Source of the DNA: Angiostrongylus vasorum
Lineage: Eukaryota > Nematoda > Chromadorea > Rhabditida > Metastrongylidae
Direction of reading: 5' to 3'
Assembly (NCBI GenBank): GCA_018806985.1
Contig: JADANN010000188.1
Span: 248,001 to 312,000, forward strand
DNA: 64,000 bases
Below the pieces are notes generated by a model, which had not been told where the DNA came from, did not search any database, and was given only the letters and a program-made list of their open reading frames with translations. Each line of letters starts with the position of its first letter. Within the stretch, counting starts at the first letter, position 1. This document shows positions 1-10,463 of this stretch, one piece after another. Both the position numbers and the translations under genes were made by a program.

Positions 1-479
1 TAGTCAGATATGCCTATGAGGTTGCACTAAATGCATAATTTTCCGTCCGATAAGAGGTAGTTAACAAGTTCGAGAATTGGAACGACTTAACAGAAAGTCC
101 GTCTTGTTAAGTGATTGTAGAGAGCACTGCCCAACTCCGCTTAAGTGGACACTCAAATGCACTTCCATAACGAACGTAAGCACTCTTGGATAACTGTAAC
201 TTATTCAAACTCTTCTCCACCATCGTCCAGAGAGATCGTGTTTTAGCTGTCTGCAAGTACTCGGCTAGTATTCGTAACTGGTGTACATCTTCAATTACAA
301 AGGGTCAACATGAGCTACAAGCACGTCGATTGGTGAAATGCACTCCACCGATCTTCTGGCCGATCTCTTGTCATGTCTTTAATACGCATGGCCTATCTCT
401 ATATAATCAAGGTGTATTCCGCCACGTTCTTCATCGTCATCTACAGTCCTTTATGTAGTTACAACAACGTTAGGCTGGA
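1..479. other. Unassigned non-coding sequence
   Basis: I see no gene, tRNA or recognisable repeat here. The open frames on the + strand are short and resemble no family I know. Confidence 0.5.
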
Positions 480-690
480 CCGCTTAGAGACAGGCGAAAA
501 CGAAGGACCCGCATGGTATGGTGGTGAATGCGTTAGCATCGGAAAGCGTAATAGCGCTTTCGTTGCCAACCGCAAACACCTGCGGTCCGAAGTTTTGCAG
601 ATATCTCAACACCATTGTGTTTGTGTCACACATAATACCCTGCCATGAAAAATTGTAGTAGGCAGTAAATAAAAAGCTAACATTGTGCTT
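480..690 (+). repeat. SINE-B copy 1 (tRNA-headed)
   Basis: The head reads like a Pol III A box (tggtatggtggtgaatgcg) followed by a decayed B-box region, then a tail found in other copies (cctgcggtccgaagttttgc, then atatctca). It ends in a short inverted repeat, ctgcc...ggcag, at about 638-668, and an A/T-rich end. Related copies lie at 695-990, 2740-2975, 2976-3150 and 6555-6715. No target-site duplication was found. Confidence 0.7.
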
Positions 691-694
691 TCAA

Positions 695-990
695 CCACAG
701 CCTCAGCTTAACTGGGTCCAATGCTGCTTTGGGCTGCCCAGATCAATCCTGTTGACGAGTGATTGCTGATGGTACTGATCGATAGATTTAGCTGAGAGAA
801 AGGCAAAACGAAGGACTCGCATGGTGTGGTGGTGAACACGTTAGCCCGTGGAAAACGTAATAGCGTGATCGGTCCCCCATTGCAGACACCACCGGTCCGG
901 AGTTTTGTAAATATCTGAGAATAATCATCGTTACATTTTACCTAATACTCTGCCATTAAAATAAAGAGTAGACAGTAAGTAGAAAGTGAC
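695..990 (+). repeat. SINE-B copy 2, with long 5' extension
   Basis: The 5' part (695-800, cagcttaactgggtccaatg onward) also occurs next to the copies at 2870-2975, so it belongs to the element. The tRNA-like part follows at about 820-890 with a B-box-like gatcggtcccc. The tail repeats the ctgcc...gacag inverted repeat at about 949-975. It sits directly after copy 1 in the same orientation, so the two may be one compound insertion. Confidence 0.65.
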
Positions 991-1639
991 GACATTGTGA
1001 TTAGGCAAGAGTTTTTTATTTAATAGATGTACTCGATTTTTTCAACAGTGTACTTAAAAAATGACACAAACGTTCGTCGTAGCGCAGTACCACACCTATT
1101 CGTAGTTTGGAAACGTTAATACCATTGTCGAATAGTATTCCTAGCAGGCTTCGATGGCCCTAGATGCTCGCTGGATAAGCTTCACAAAGCATCATCCAAA
1201 CTACCTTTTATGCACAGTGTTATGATTATACAACTGTAAGAGCAAATTATCGTTTACCACAACATCTGCACAGAGATGATACGATGATCATAGGATTCAG
1301 TGCACGTCAGCGTTAATATAGGGCTTTATCGTAGGCAAAACCTTCCTTGCATAGTGTGATCAGTATCCGTATGCATGGTTCTATCGGATTTAGCTGCGGT
1401 TTTTCTTTCTTTTTTAAATACCTACATTTAGCTATTACTTTCTTCCTTCCCGTAAAATAATTTTCCAAGTTTACTGTAAACGAAAACCGAACTTTGTTTG
1501 CATAAGAAGGTTGCCAAGAAACCTCGTTTAAATTGCACTAATTAGATTGGAAAACACAAATAAATCTGTCATTGTATTGATTTCTGCTTCTACTGCTAAG
1601 TCAGTTCAAGTGTTGTGTCCTAAAGAAATCATACCAGTA
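991..1639. other. Unassigned A/T-rich sequence
   Basis: No gene, repeat or RNA is recognised in this stretch. Confidence 0.5.
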
Positions 1640-2020
1640 ACGCCCTAGTTTTTAAACATGACCCATCTTCACGTCTACTGTGCGGATTTCAGCACTTTTC
1701 ACATTCGATTCGTTTCTTTGCATCGATCATTCACGAACATCTTCCAACTTTTACGTGTGGCTTCGGTTGCTGCTTGAGGATTTTCATTTCACCTCGAATG
1801 TCGTAGAATGCTGGTCGAGCATTTCTCCCTGAAGTGCTGAGATAGCTGCGCTGGAGCGTTCCCAATTGTATTGCAGAGAATGAGTTTTTTTCCCAGACAA
1901 ATTTCTGGTACCAATTTCCGGACCCCGTGGAGATGAAAGGCTTTGTTGGCCCGGAGCAGGATCGAACTAGCACTATGGTCGTGGTTATAGATTTCACTAC
2001 CACTGTGCTGTCCGCTCCTA
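1640..2020 (-). repeat. SINE-C copy (tRNA-headed)
   Basis: Read on the minus strand, it starts with an A-box-like cagcacagtggtagtga, then a B box with gttcgatcc, then a body shared with copies at 21530-21835, 42890-43250 and 61905-62270. The body includes gcattctacgacattcgagg and a tail gcacagtagacgtgaagatg. It is the most complete copy of the family in the window together with the one at 61905-62270. The short open frame across it is a by-product of the repeat. Confidence 0.75.
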
Positions 2021-2739
2021 ACGTCTTAGTTTACTACATATAAATAGTCATACGAATTTTCACTGGTAAACAGTTTTAGAAAACTCAGTAAACTTACAAG
2101 AATGACCTGAAGATTAGGCGGCTATGTATACATGTGCTCAAATACTTCATATACTAATACTAATACAAATACTAATACTTAAATAATATAATAATATTTA
2201 GTGAGAACTGATTGAAGGAGACTCAGATAAGCTGCGATGATTACACAAGAAGCTTTTGTTAACTACATATAATCCAGCTGTTCTGAAAATTTTCCAGAGT
2301 TTGATGTTTTCATCGTTCATTTATCTATCGACTTAATAAATAAAGAAAAAAAAACACTCCTAATCCCTCCACTGTGCTGGAAAATTGAAAACAATCTATG
2401 GCCAGATGTATAGAGAAGAAAGAAAGTGAGGAACTATTGCATGACCTAGACACACCAAAACGACGGAATTTATGCTAACAAATGAGCCAAATTTAGCGAA
2501 ATGGCCTTAATTCGATTACTAGTTTAAACTGTGCAAAATAAGTTTGGAACAATTACAATAGCGAAGTGCGAGGTTCTAGGATTTTTCGGCTCCTTCTTTT
2601 TTGCTATATGTAGAGCCTCCAGACGCTTCACAGCGAATGTACTGAAACAGACCGAAATAAAGACAAACTTGCAGATTGTTTATCCATGGCTTCGTGAAAT
2701 TGTGTTTTATCTTCCTTCAAGCGCAATACTACTAATTGT
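2021..2739. other. Unassigned A/T-rich sequence
   Basis: Contains a short imperfect run of (atacta) units at about 2150-2190. Nothing else is recognised. Confidence 0.5.
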
Positions 2740-2975
2740 CAACGAAGCTGAGATACTTGCAAAACTCTGGACCGTAGGTGCCTATGGTGGGGAACGAACG
2801 CGCTATTGTCCTTTCCGAGGAGTAACGCGTTCACCACCACACCAGGCGGGTCCTTCGTTTCGCCTGTCTCTCAGCTAGTTCTATCGATCTTTTTTGCCAT
2901 CACCAATCACTCGTCAACGGGATTGATCTGGGGAGCCCAAATCGGCATTGAACCCAGTTAAGCTGAGGCGAAACG
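2740..2975 (-). repeat. SINE-B copy 3, minus orientation
   Basis: On the minus strand this runs from cagcttaactgggttcaatg through the tRNA-like head (tggtgtggtggtgaacgcgt) to aatatctcagc-like sequence. It abuts a plus-orientation copy at 2976-3150, so the two face each other as an inverted pair with arms of roughly 130 bases. Confidence 0.7.
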
Positions 2976-3150
2976 AAGGACCCGCATGGTGTGGTGGTGA
3001 ACGCGTTACCCCCGGAAAGGACAATAGCGCGTTCGTTCCCCACCATAGGCACCTGCGGTCCAGAGTTTTGCAAATATCTCAGCTTCATTGAAGTTATATT
3101 TCGCAATATACCCTGCCGTCAAAAACAGTAGGCAGTGCGTAAAAAGGTTA
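2976..3150 (+). repeat. SINE-B copy 4, plus orientation
   Basis: The tRNA-like head is at about 2988-3045 (A-box-like tggtgtggtggtgaacgcgt, B-box-like gttcgttcccc). The tail cctgcggtccagagttttgc follows, with the terminal ctgcc...ggcag inverted repeat at about 3112-3136. It is the second arm of the inverted pair with 2740-2975. Confidence 0.7.
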
Positions 3151-4174
3151 AAATTGTGATTACTACTAATTGTGTTAATGAACAATTTTCATTCCTTAAC
3201 AACGAAATTTCTCAGTAAACTAGTAAAAGTAATTTGGACATTTTTCCAATCAACCTGGGAAATTTGCATATGTAGCGTTATGAAAGGAATTTTACAAAAT
3301 CTTGAGAAATTGTTCTTCATCTCTAGAACATTCCACCGATGCAGTTCAATTGAGATGAATGACCTTCACTCGACGAACAGTTCACTTCCCACCATGTAAA
3401 AACTCATTTAGCTCCATAATTTAAGTCAGAGACCAGGCCTTTCATGCTTAAGTTTCTTAATGTCATATACAAAAGCTCGTAATATGGAATGTGTAAAAGA
3501 ACAAAGACAAGAACAAAACTATCACACTGTTTTGATACCACTTTACAAATTTGTGTATGATAGTAATCAAGCATCCCCCTCATAGATCTACAAGTGCACA
3601 TCATAACATTTTGATTGTTGGAGCGACATCTGTCAATAGTTGGAACGAAAACGAATGACTGATAAGGTGACAGAACTGAATGTCAATGAGAGTAAACACA
3701 AGCTTTAAGAACTTTCAAGAATCATAAAAGTAAACTAAAAAAGAACTTGAGAAAACTAAAGGACGACTGAAACTAAGAACAACTAAGGCTAAACTAAAAA
3801 CTAAAACCATAAATTTAACCAGAATTTCCTTATAGAATGTACGACAGGATAAGATTCTGAAAAGTAAAATTTGGCAACGACATTAAAGAGTAGCGTGGAT
3901 ACCTTGAAACAGCAATCAAAAAAACAGATTTGCAAGCTAGAAAGGCGTGTAGTCCAACACCACTTTACGCTGAATAAGTGGGGTTTTTTAGATTTGGCCT
4001 GCATTGCATCTAATTGTTAACAAACCAGTTCTAGCACTAATCAATTCTACACAGTGTTCCCATTAAACCGACTGAACTTGATACTATGCGAAAACAACGA
4101 AGAAAAATCCTAACTCGTGAGCATCATGTATTTCTCCTAGCGTTTTTTGTGAAGAAATCTGACTAACAGACAGT
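3151..4174. other. Unassigned A-rich sequence
   Basis: Low-complexity A-rich stretches occur at about 3650-3810. No gene or known repeat is seen. Confidence 0.45.
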
Positions 4175-5460
4175 TGGTCTTCTTGCAGTACGTTAGACAT
4201 CCTGAGGAATCCAGTCACTGACTGCTCTTGTCCATCGGCTCGGCAGTTTGGCTTATAGAACGATGCCTTTGATTTTTGATCGTTAACGTAGATTGGAGCT
4301 TCAGATCCCTTCTTTCACCTGCATGGTACGAGAGACTCTTATCATCGTCCTTTCGACTGCGCGTTCAGTAACGTTGAGTAATCTTTCGTCCTGCTTACAC
4401 AACGAGGAGGCTCCTGACGCATACGTTAAGGCAGGAAAAACTGTGAAGTCGGAAAGGTGGATACGGAGAAAGCTGTTCCCTGTTCTGTTCACTACATTCC
4501 CGATGCTGTTAAAACTCCCCCAAGCCGCTCGCTTCTTCCCGCTCAACTCTTGAGCTAAATCGTTCATCATGTTTTCCCGACCTATAGACGTAGTTGGAGC
4601 ATTCGGAAATATTCGCACCGTTGAATGGGAGTACGAAGACAACCCATTCCTTGTGAACATCGTTTCCGTCAGATTTAATCGAAGATCAATCTTTCTGCAG
4701 GTGTTATCAAAGTCGGCTAGCATTCGTTCCGCCTGGTTAATGATTGTTGTTGTAAGAACGATGTCATCAGCAAAGTAAAGACCGTGTAATTGTCAACCAT
4801 CGACTTTCACACCCATCTTGTCATATTCCAATACTCGCATGACGTTTTCGAGTGTGGCTGCGCGGTAAATAATTTTCACGAAGAGGCATCTTTTTACCTA
4901 ACCTCTCATTTGACGTCCATGTTAATACAGTTGTAAAATGGTGATATCGCGGTTGCGAAATTTTTATACAGTTAACGAAAAATCTTTATATACTGATTAG
5001 GGACGTTCTGGCTGTCCAAGGCTTCCATGACTACTTCTATCTCAATTGAGTCAAAAGCGTTATTTAAATCGATGAAAGTGAGATAATCTGTTTCTTATAC
5101 TCTGGCGATACTTCACTGAGTTTTGTTATCGCTCCCTCATAAAGAAACCTTGCGGAGGGGGATGCTTGCTCACATGGCCATCATTGATCCAGAGCTCTGC
5201 TAATCCTGTTTAGGATGACTCGAGTGAAAGGTTTACAGACGACAGACTAAGCAAATTAGGCGATAATTGTCGATATCTTGGAGGTCACTCTTCTTGAACA
5301 ATAATACAGTCGTTCTGGTCTTCCAGTGAATAGGTATCTTGCATTCTGGGAAGTAACGTGTGAAGAGCTGAGCCAGTTTGTTTATGGCTGGTGGAAGATT
5401 CTTCAGGTGATCAGATCTTATACTGTCCAGCCCTGATGCTTCTTTGACTCCTTACTCACG
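4175..5460 (-). mobile_element. RTE-type LINE fragment (degenerate)
   Basis: On the minus strand this carries pieces of an RTE-clade reverse transcriptase and its C-terminal region: a palm segment near 5040-5100, then at 4723-4301 a stretch with LRLNLTETMF, LTYASG and ERAVERTM, which is the usual order in nematode RTE elements. Several stops and frameshifts break it, and the FADD region near 4760-4790 is damaged. It is not functional. The endonuclease half is missing. Confidence 0.8.
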
Positions 5461-6290
5461 AAACAGCACATTGGATTTCAAAAGTAAGAACCCTTAAAAA
5501 AAAACATATCCATCCTCGTTTTTGTATAAAAGCAGCAGAACGTGGCTAATAGAGAGATCCAAGTAGCTATCGTGTGTGATTTTTCTCTCTTGCCTTTCTG
5601 GAAGCTGTAACTGTTCCATCTCAGCGTATAGAATGGAACAAGCAATGTGAGCGATAGTCTGAGTTTATCATGAAGACCGAGATCATGCATGATAACTCGC
5701 AAATCCAGATGCTCCGCATTCAGTGGCGAACGTGGTAGTCTACCAGTGGAGGGTACCACAAAGAAATAGACCTTGTCATATGTGTTTAAATTGTTAAGCT
5801 AACACGAGGTTGATAAGTAATCTTTATTCGGTTACGTTTCGACATCTTCATCTTCATCAGAGCCATTGATCAGAGTCGATGGTCCACATTTATTCGTTTT
5901 CTCGATGTCGCTTCTTCGTCTTCGTATGGAGTCGGATCTTCCTCAGTGAAGCAACCCTCGAATGAGGCATACTCACCCAGCGACGCCCTTTTATAAAGGA
6001 TGCGGGCTGTTAAAAATAGTGACTGTCCAGTGAGAATGATATGTTTTTTTCCCAGACAATTCATTCTGCAGAAGTCGGTATCATTATCAGCTAGTGAAAA
6101 GCATAATAATACAAAAGACTATGGCATAGTAAGTCGAAGGTTTTCTCTGACCGATCCCAAAATTCCATGCGGGATCAGATCATCGTATCATTGGTGCAAC
6201 ATCCCAGTTTTTCGCGGGAAGGAGAAAGAAACGCGCTAACTTCAAAAACGAAGTCGGAAAGCCATAATAAACTGCAATTTATTCAAACCA
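5461..6290. other. Unassigned sequence with one PLE-type terminal motif
   Basis: Apart from the hammerhead-like motif at 5831-5864, listed separately, no gene is recognised. A minus-strand open frame at 5870-6064 has no family resemblance that I can see. Confidence 0.4.
5831..5864 (-). ncRNA. Hammerhead-like motif, copy with canonical CUGAUGA
   Basis: On the minus strand the order is ggctctgatga, a short stem-loop-like stretch ending gatgtc, then gaaacgtaac. The CUGANGA and GAAA boxes of the hammerhead core are both present, followed by GU-A where a cleavage site would lie. As in the other copies there is one extra A before the putative stem II, and stem III would be very short, so activity is unproven. 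Confidence 0.4.
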
Positions 6291-7215
6291 TTAGTAGGAT
6301 CTTGGGAAAATGCCGTTATTGACAAGATCGACGTGAAATATGACTGGCTTATTCAAAATCTTCACGGTAGCGCTATGAAGGCTGAGAGTGCGAAACTCAC
6401 CAAGAGACGTTTGTCTCCACAAATGCTCAAGATGATACGACAGCGTGGACAAGCTACGGGCAATCGTCAACTCACGTCCGAAAGGACAAAACATAGCAGA
6501 AAGGCGATAGAAGAAGATTTCATTGTAGCTGTTTGCTGACGGCACTATTAGATAGAAAACTAGCTGAAAGACAGGCGAAATGAAGGGCCTGCATGGTGTG
6601 GCGGTGAATATGTTAGCCCCTGGAAAGGGTAATAGCATGTTCGATCCCCACCGTAGGCACTTGCGGTCTGGATTCTTGCAAATATCCCAGCATCATTATA
6701 GTTTTGCTCAATTAAGATAACCATCCACGATTACTATTCAGATCTCTTCGATAGCCACCTCGTTGTGCCCGCATGTGAAATAAAGGTGAATAGATATGTC
6801 GTCTTACCGGTCCTCCCTTCCAGAACCCGACATGTCCATTCGTTGGTAAAGAATCCAACACCTGATTCGAATGGGACAGAACCTATACACCTAAAAGAGC
6901 CTCCCGCTAGTCCTCACAAGCACAGTGGCTGTGCTATTCACACGTTATCTGTCATAATGCAAGGTTCCTATTTCAATGGAAGACCAAGAAGACCGTGTTA
7001 TGGTTCAAAAAAGGGTGTCCACTATATCGACAACCATCGCCCAGTCAGCTTGCAGTCTGTAGTCTACAAACTGTTCACTCGGATCATCCTAAACATAACT
7101 GACAGAACACTGGAGGAAGAATAGTCATTTGAGCAAACAGGGGTTTTGAAAAGGATTCAGTACGACGGACCACATCCACACGATAACAAGACTCACTCAA
7201 TTATCGCAGAACCAC
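6291..7215 (+). mobile_element. RTE-type LINE fragment, split by a SINE-B
   Basis: The plus strand encodes the endonuclease-RT linker (TKRRLSPQMLKMIRQRG at about 6397-6450) and, after an interruption, the start of the RT domain (DYYSDLFDSH near 6729-6760; the finger segment with YKLFTRIILN near 7063-7092). A SINE-B occupies about 6555-6715 between them. The element stops abruptly near 7215, where a minus-strand PLE begins. Stops and frameshifts make it a relic. Confidence 0.8.
6555..6715 (+). repeat. SINE-B copy 5, nested in RTE
   Basis: A-box-like tggtgtggcggtgaatatg and a good B box (gttcgatccccacc) near 6630 precede the family tail (acttgcggtctggattcttg, atatcccagc). It replaces coding sequence of the RTE fragment, so it inserted later or marks a rearrangement. 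Confidence 0.7.
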
Positions 7216-7320
7216 AAGGGACCAGCCTATTTAACTTTCGTCGGTTTAAAAAAATGCAGTGTTTTTCATGATGAGCAAACCCGAGGTTATTATTGCAGCA
7301 TTTGTTTATTCAGTGTAGCC

Positions 7321-7350
7321 AACGTTTCGACGGTTTCGCCCTCTTCAGAG
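7321..7350 (-). ncRNA. Hammerhead-like motif at PLE terminus
   Basis: Minus strand: ctctgaagagggcg, then aaaccgtcgaaacgtt. It has CUGANGA and GAAA boxes flanking a weak stem II. It lies at the end of the PLE fragment, as in the copy at 48618-48651. Confidence 0.4.
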
Positions 7351-8092
7351 CTATGAAAGGTTAAATTGACACGCAATCTACTCAGCCAAACACTTTCATA
7401 ACCTCAGCAGACAAAATTTAACATATAAATTTTTTACTTCCATAATAAACAGCTTCTTTTAAACACTCACCGTTTTGTTCTATGTAAGCCTTCCAGTTGA
7501 CAGCAGCCCCAAAGAGTCTTACACGGGCGAGAAATGTGCATGGCTCGGGTCAGAGAATCAGCCTGAGGTATTGCGTTAGGTCACGCGTGATCATAAGACA
7601 CTCCTTCTTGCGGTTCGTTTTGGATTTTTGGAAATAATCCGGAATACTTCAAGAGTTTTATGGATTCCCATGCGAGGATCGTGACTTCTACTTCAAAATC
7701 GTCTTCGTTCTGTCTATGTGCCCCATGCGCGCCCTAGTGATGCATTTTAATTAATCCTAAATTTACCGACTAGGGTTTCTTCTATACAGACGCGGAATGG
7801 TCTACCCGTTTCATCAATGTCTTCTTCCCCGCCGCACGCTGCAGAAGAGATTAGGGTACACCATACCTGAACCCGTGCAACAACGTCTCTAACATTATGG
7901 CATGTTATGCAATTTGCGTTGTACATAGATGGTCATACAGGCAGTTGCAAACTGGCGTCACAGGGGTGCTCGGTGGTATTTAAATAGCTATTACCGAACT
8001 CTATACATTGGACCGTTTTAAGCAACGTTTTATAGCTGCACTTGCTCCGCTGGAAATGTGGGCAGGATTAACGGGACCTTATTCTCACTGAA

Positions 8093-8249
8093 GGGCGCGT
8101 GTGGCGCAGTGGTCGGATATCTCTTGCAACATACACGTGGAATCGATCCCCCACGCACATGGCCCACCAAACCTTTAATCCCTCCAGGGTCGGCAAATTG
8201 GTACCAGACTTCTCTCAGGGATTGATCAACGCCGAGAGCTTTAGAGCTT
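8093..8249 (+). mobile_element. SINE-A copy 1, internally deleted, nested in PLE
   Basis: The head matches the SINE-A family (A box tggcgcagtggtcgg, B box gatcgatcc). The last part matches the family 3' end (gattgatcaacgccgagag), but about 130 bases of the middle are missing. It is flanked by ttattctcactgaa (8079-8092) and ttattctcgctgaa (8250-8263), a 14-base target duplication with one mismatch. This proves it inserted into the PLE. Confidence 0.85.
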
Positions 8250-8524
8250 TTATTCTCGCTGAAATTATCGTTTGGAGGTGTGGTTTTTTCTTCCATGTAA
8301 CCCAAGAAGTTGCAGCCCCAGAAGCATCGGAAATAACTATTTGCCGTGCCGGTTTTAGGGATTCTTCCTTCTTCTCTCTGTGCACACACTGGAGGCCATT
8401 CGAAACATGTTTCTCACAAGCGCTTTCTTTTTTGTGTGTGAGACTCCACCAGATAACTATGAGGCGTACGAAGAATGAAATAGTGAGCGCTTTAAAAAAA
8501 TCTTTAATATTTGTATGAAAAATT

Positions 8525-8870
8525 ATGTGTTTTGTCTGCAGAGATTATGGAAGAGCTCGGCTGAGCAGGTTGCGTGTCAATTTGACCTTTTCAGGCTCTG
8601 AAGATGACCAAACCGCCAAAACATCAGCTATTAATAAATGCTGTAACAATTCGTCATTGCTCATTAAGAAAAACACCGAATTATCGATCAATGTCGAGCT
8701 TAAAAGAAAGTCAGTTCGGGAAGTTAAAAAAAAAGCTTTTGAGAAAGTTGAGATACAAGCAGTCGTGGAAGCCCTGGTCAGCCACATCGTCCTTAATTAG
8801 TATATAAAAATTTTTTCATGAGTTATGTAAAAATTCAGCAACTAAGATATGACTACTCTACAGCGATGTT
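8525..8870 (+). mobile_element. PLE terminal-repeat fragment
   Basis: Contains a decayed copy of the PLE terminal motif at 8594-8629 (ctgaagatg... then aaaacatcagc). Downstream is caatgtcgagcttaaaagaa, which recurs at 10530, 22120, 48520, 50660 and 51880 beside the same motif. The open frames here are not protein-like. Confidence 0.55.
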
Positions 8871-8879
8871 AAAATCGAC

Positions 8880-9725
8880 GTGAAAAGAGGTAATTAAGAA
8901 GGCGATAACGCTATAGCGTTTCGCCAAAAATATTTGCTGACACCCTCAGGAACGTCGTTCAAACATTGGAATGGGACAGCACGGGAGTGAAAATCGATGT
9001 TCGGAAACTACACTGTCTTTGCTTTGCAGATGACATTGCGCTCATAACGCCTAGCATTAACCAGGAGGATCGAATGCTAGCCTACTTTGATAACGTCTGC
9101 AGAAAGATTGCTCTTCGACTAAATCTCACGGAAATGATGCTAGTGAGGAACGGGTTGGTTTCGTATGTCCAATTCACGCCCATGGGGAGCGAATATCTCC
9201 GAGTGCTCCAGCTACGTCCATCTTAGTTTCTGAGTTGAGTAGGAGAAAGTGCGCGGCTTGCGGAGCTTTCAAGAGCACCGTTTGCGTCAGAAACCTTGTC
9301 ATTGCGTAAGGAGGATGAAAGATCACTCAAGGTTACTGAACGCGCAGTCAAAGGACGATGCTAGGAGTCTCACGTATCACGCAACTGAGAGAACAAATCC
9401 GTAGCTCCGATCTACATCAACGATCAAAAAATCAAAGATGCCTTTCTTTAGGTCGAACCGTCGAAGATGAGGTGAACTGGACATGTAATGCGTGTGGGCG
9501 GCAACCGATGGAGAACAGCCGTCAGTGACTGGATTCCACGGGATGTCAAACGTACTGCAGGATGGCCACCGACCCGATGGTCAGAGTTCTTCTCAAAATG
9601 CGTGGAAGAAAGATATGATGGCCAACGAGTCCCTAGAGCGAGCAGAACCCACTGGGCTACTCTTGAACACGACAGGGAAAAATGGATGATTTACTGGCAC
9701 CCGTTCGAGTCACTCGACGATTAAC
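8880..9725 (+). mobile_element. RTE-type LINE fragment (RT palm to C terminus)
   Basis: The plus strand encodes the RT catalytic box FADD at 9023-9034 (context LCFADDIALITPS) and the C-terminal region. The latter includes DWIPRDVKRTAGWPPTRWSE at about 9527-9586 and SRTHWATLEHDREKW at about 9641-9685. The end of the element, near 9725, has the usual RTE sequence ending in a tract about DDQR. Frameshifts near 9235 and 9485 show it is dead. Confidence 0.85.
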
Positions 9726-10380
9726 AGAACGACAGGTGGCCCAGAATGCCTCAAGACTTTTTCCGTAGTTGTTTTAGAATCCTGTATCAGAGTGGTGAAT
9801 TCTTCCAAAATCTCAGTTATGGCTCTGTGCCCATTGAGGGGTGACTCTGACACAAAAAATCTAAAACAAGTCCACTGGAGTACTTTCCAAACTTCACAGT
9901 TACCGTCTAGGTGTTCTTTTTATATGGACACAAAGTGGTCTACAGGTTTCGCCAATATATTTGTCTGCGGTCACTTTACAAGAGATCGGGTAGACCGTCG
10001 AAGTCAAGAAACCACTGTGTCTACCTTTAAGGTAAATTGTGCACTATTTATGTAACGAGTTTTTTTCTGCTTAGGTTATGAACGTGTTTGGCTGACTAGA
10101 TCCCGTGTCAATTTATCCTTTCAAGGCTCTGATGCAGGCGAAACCACCGAAATGTCAACTATTACGAATAACTCTTATTGTTAACAACTTTGCGTTTCTT
10201 CAAGAAGAAAACACGAACCAACTGGTTCGGTTTTAAGAACACAAATAGGAGAATTCACACGAATGCAAAGGAATGTCATGTTAATAATCAAGGAATGAAA
10301 CTATAAGAATGGTCCCTAAACACGTTTTTTAAAAGTAAAATGGTGGGCCGAAAACCATACCGTAACGGCATTCGCACGCG
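9726..10380. other. Unassigned sequence with PLE-terminal piece
   Basis: At 10125-10159 there is another copy of the PLE terminal motif (ggctctgatgc, gaaaccaccgaaatgtcaac). It is followed by sequence resembling the 8630-8720 and 51800-51900 flanks. The rest, 9726-10070, is unassigned. Confidence 0.45.
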
Positions 10381-10440
10381 AACCTGCGAATCTAAGCCCT
10401 TTATTGATCGGCGGGGAAAGTATGGGCCAGTTTTATTCGC

Positions 10441-10442
10441 AG
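10441..10442 (+). promoter_or_regulatory. Putative spliced-leader acceptor of rpl-19
   Basis: The tract ttttattcgcag ends at 10442, 21 bases before the ATG at 10464. This matches a nematode 3' splice site with no upstream coding exon, as expected for trans-splicing. Only the motif and position are seen; use is inferred. Confidence 0.6.
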
Positions 10443-10463
10443 CTCTGTGTAGGACAGCACCAA

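Larger units (their letters stand above)
7250..8520 (-). mobile_element. Penelope-like element fragment (linker and GIY-YIG end)
   Basis: On the minus strand this matches the other PLE copy at 48510-49900. Order: the pre-endonuclease linker (8470-8265), a part shared with 49320-49560, then a decayed GIY-YIG endonuclease region (about 7760-7560, residues FEVEVTILA readable), ending at a hammerhead-like terminal motif at 7321-7350. The RT domain is absent. A SINE-A with a 14-base target duplication splits it at 8093-8249. Frames are broken, so it is not functional. Confidence 0.7.

Noticed and set aside
1731..2003. Protein-coding minus-strand frame
   Set aside because: It lies wholly within a SINE-C copy, and matching frames are broken in the other copies.
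8097..8160. tRNA gene at the SINE-A head
   Set aside because: It is the head of a nine-copy family with target duplications, so it is a SINE.
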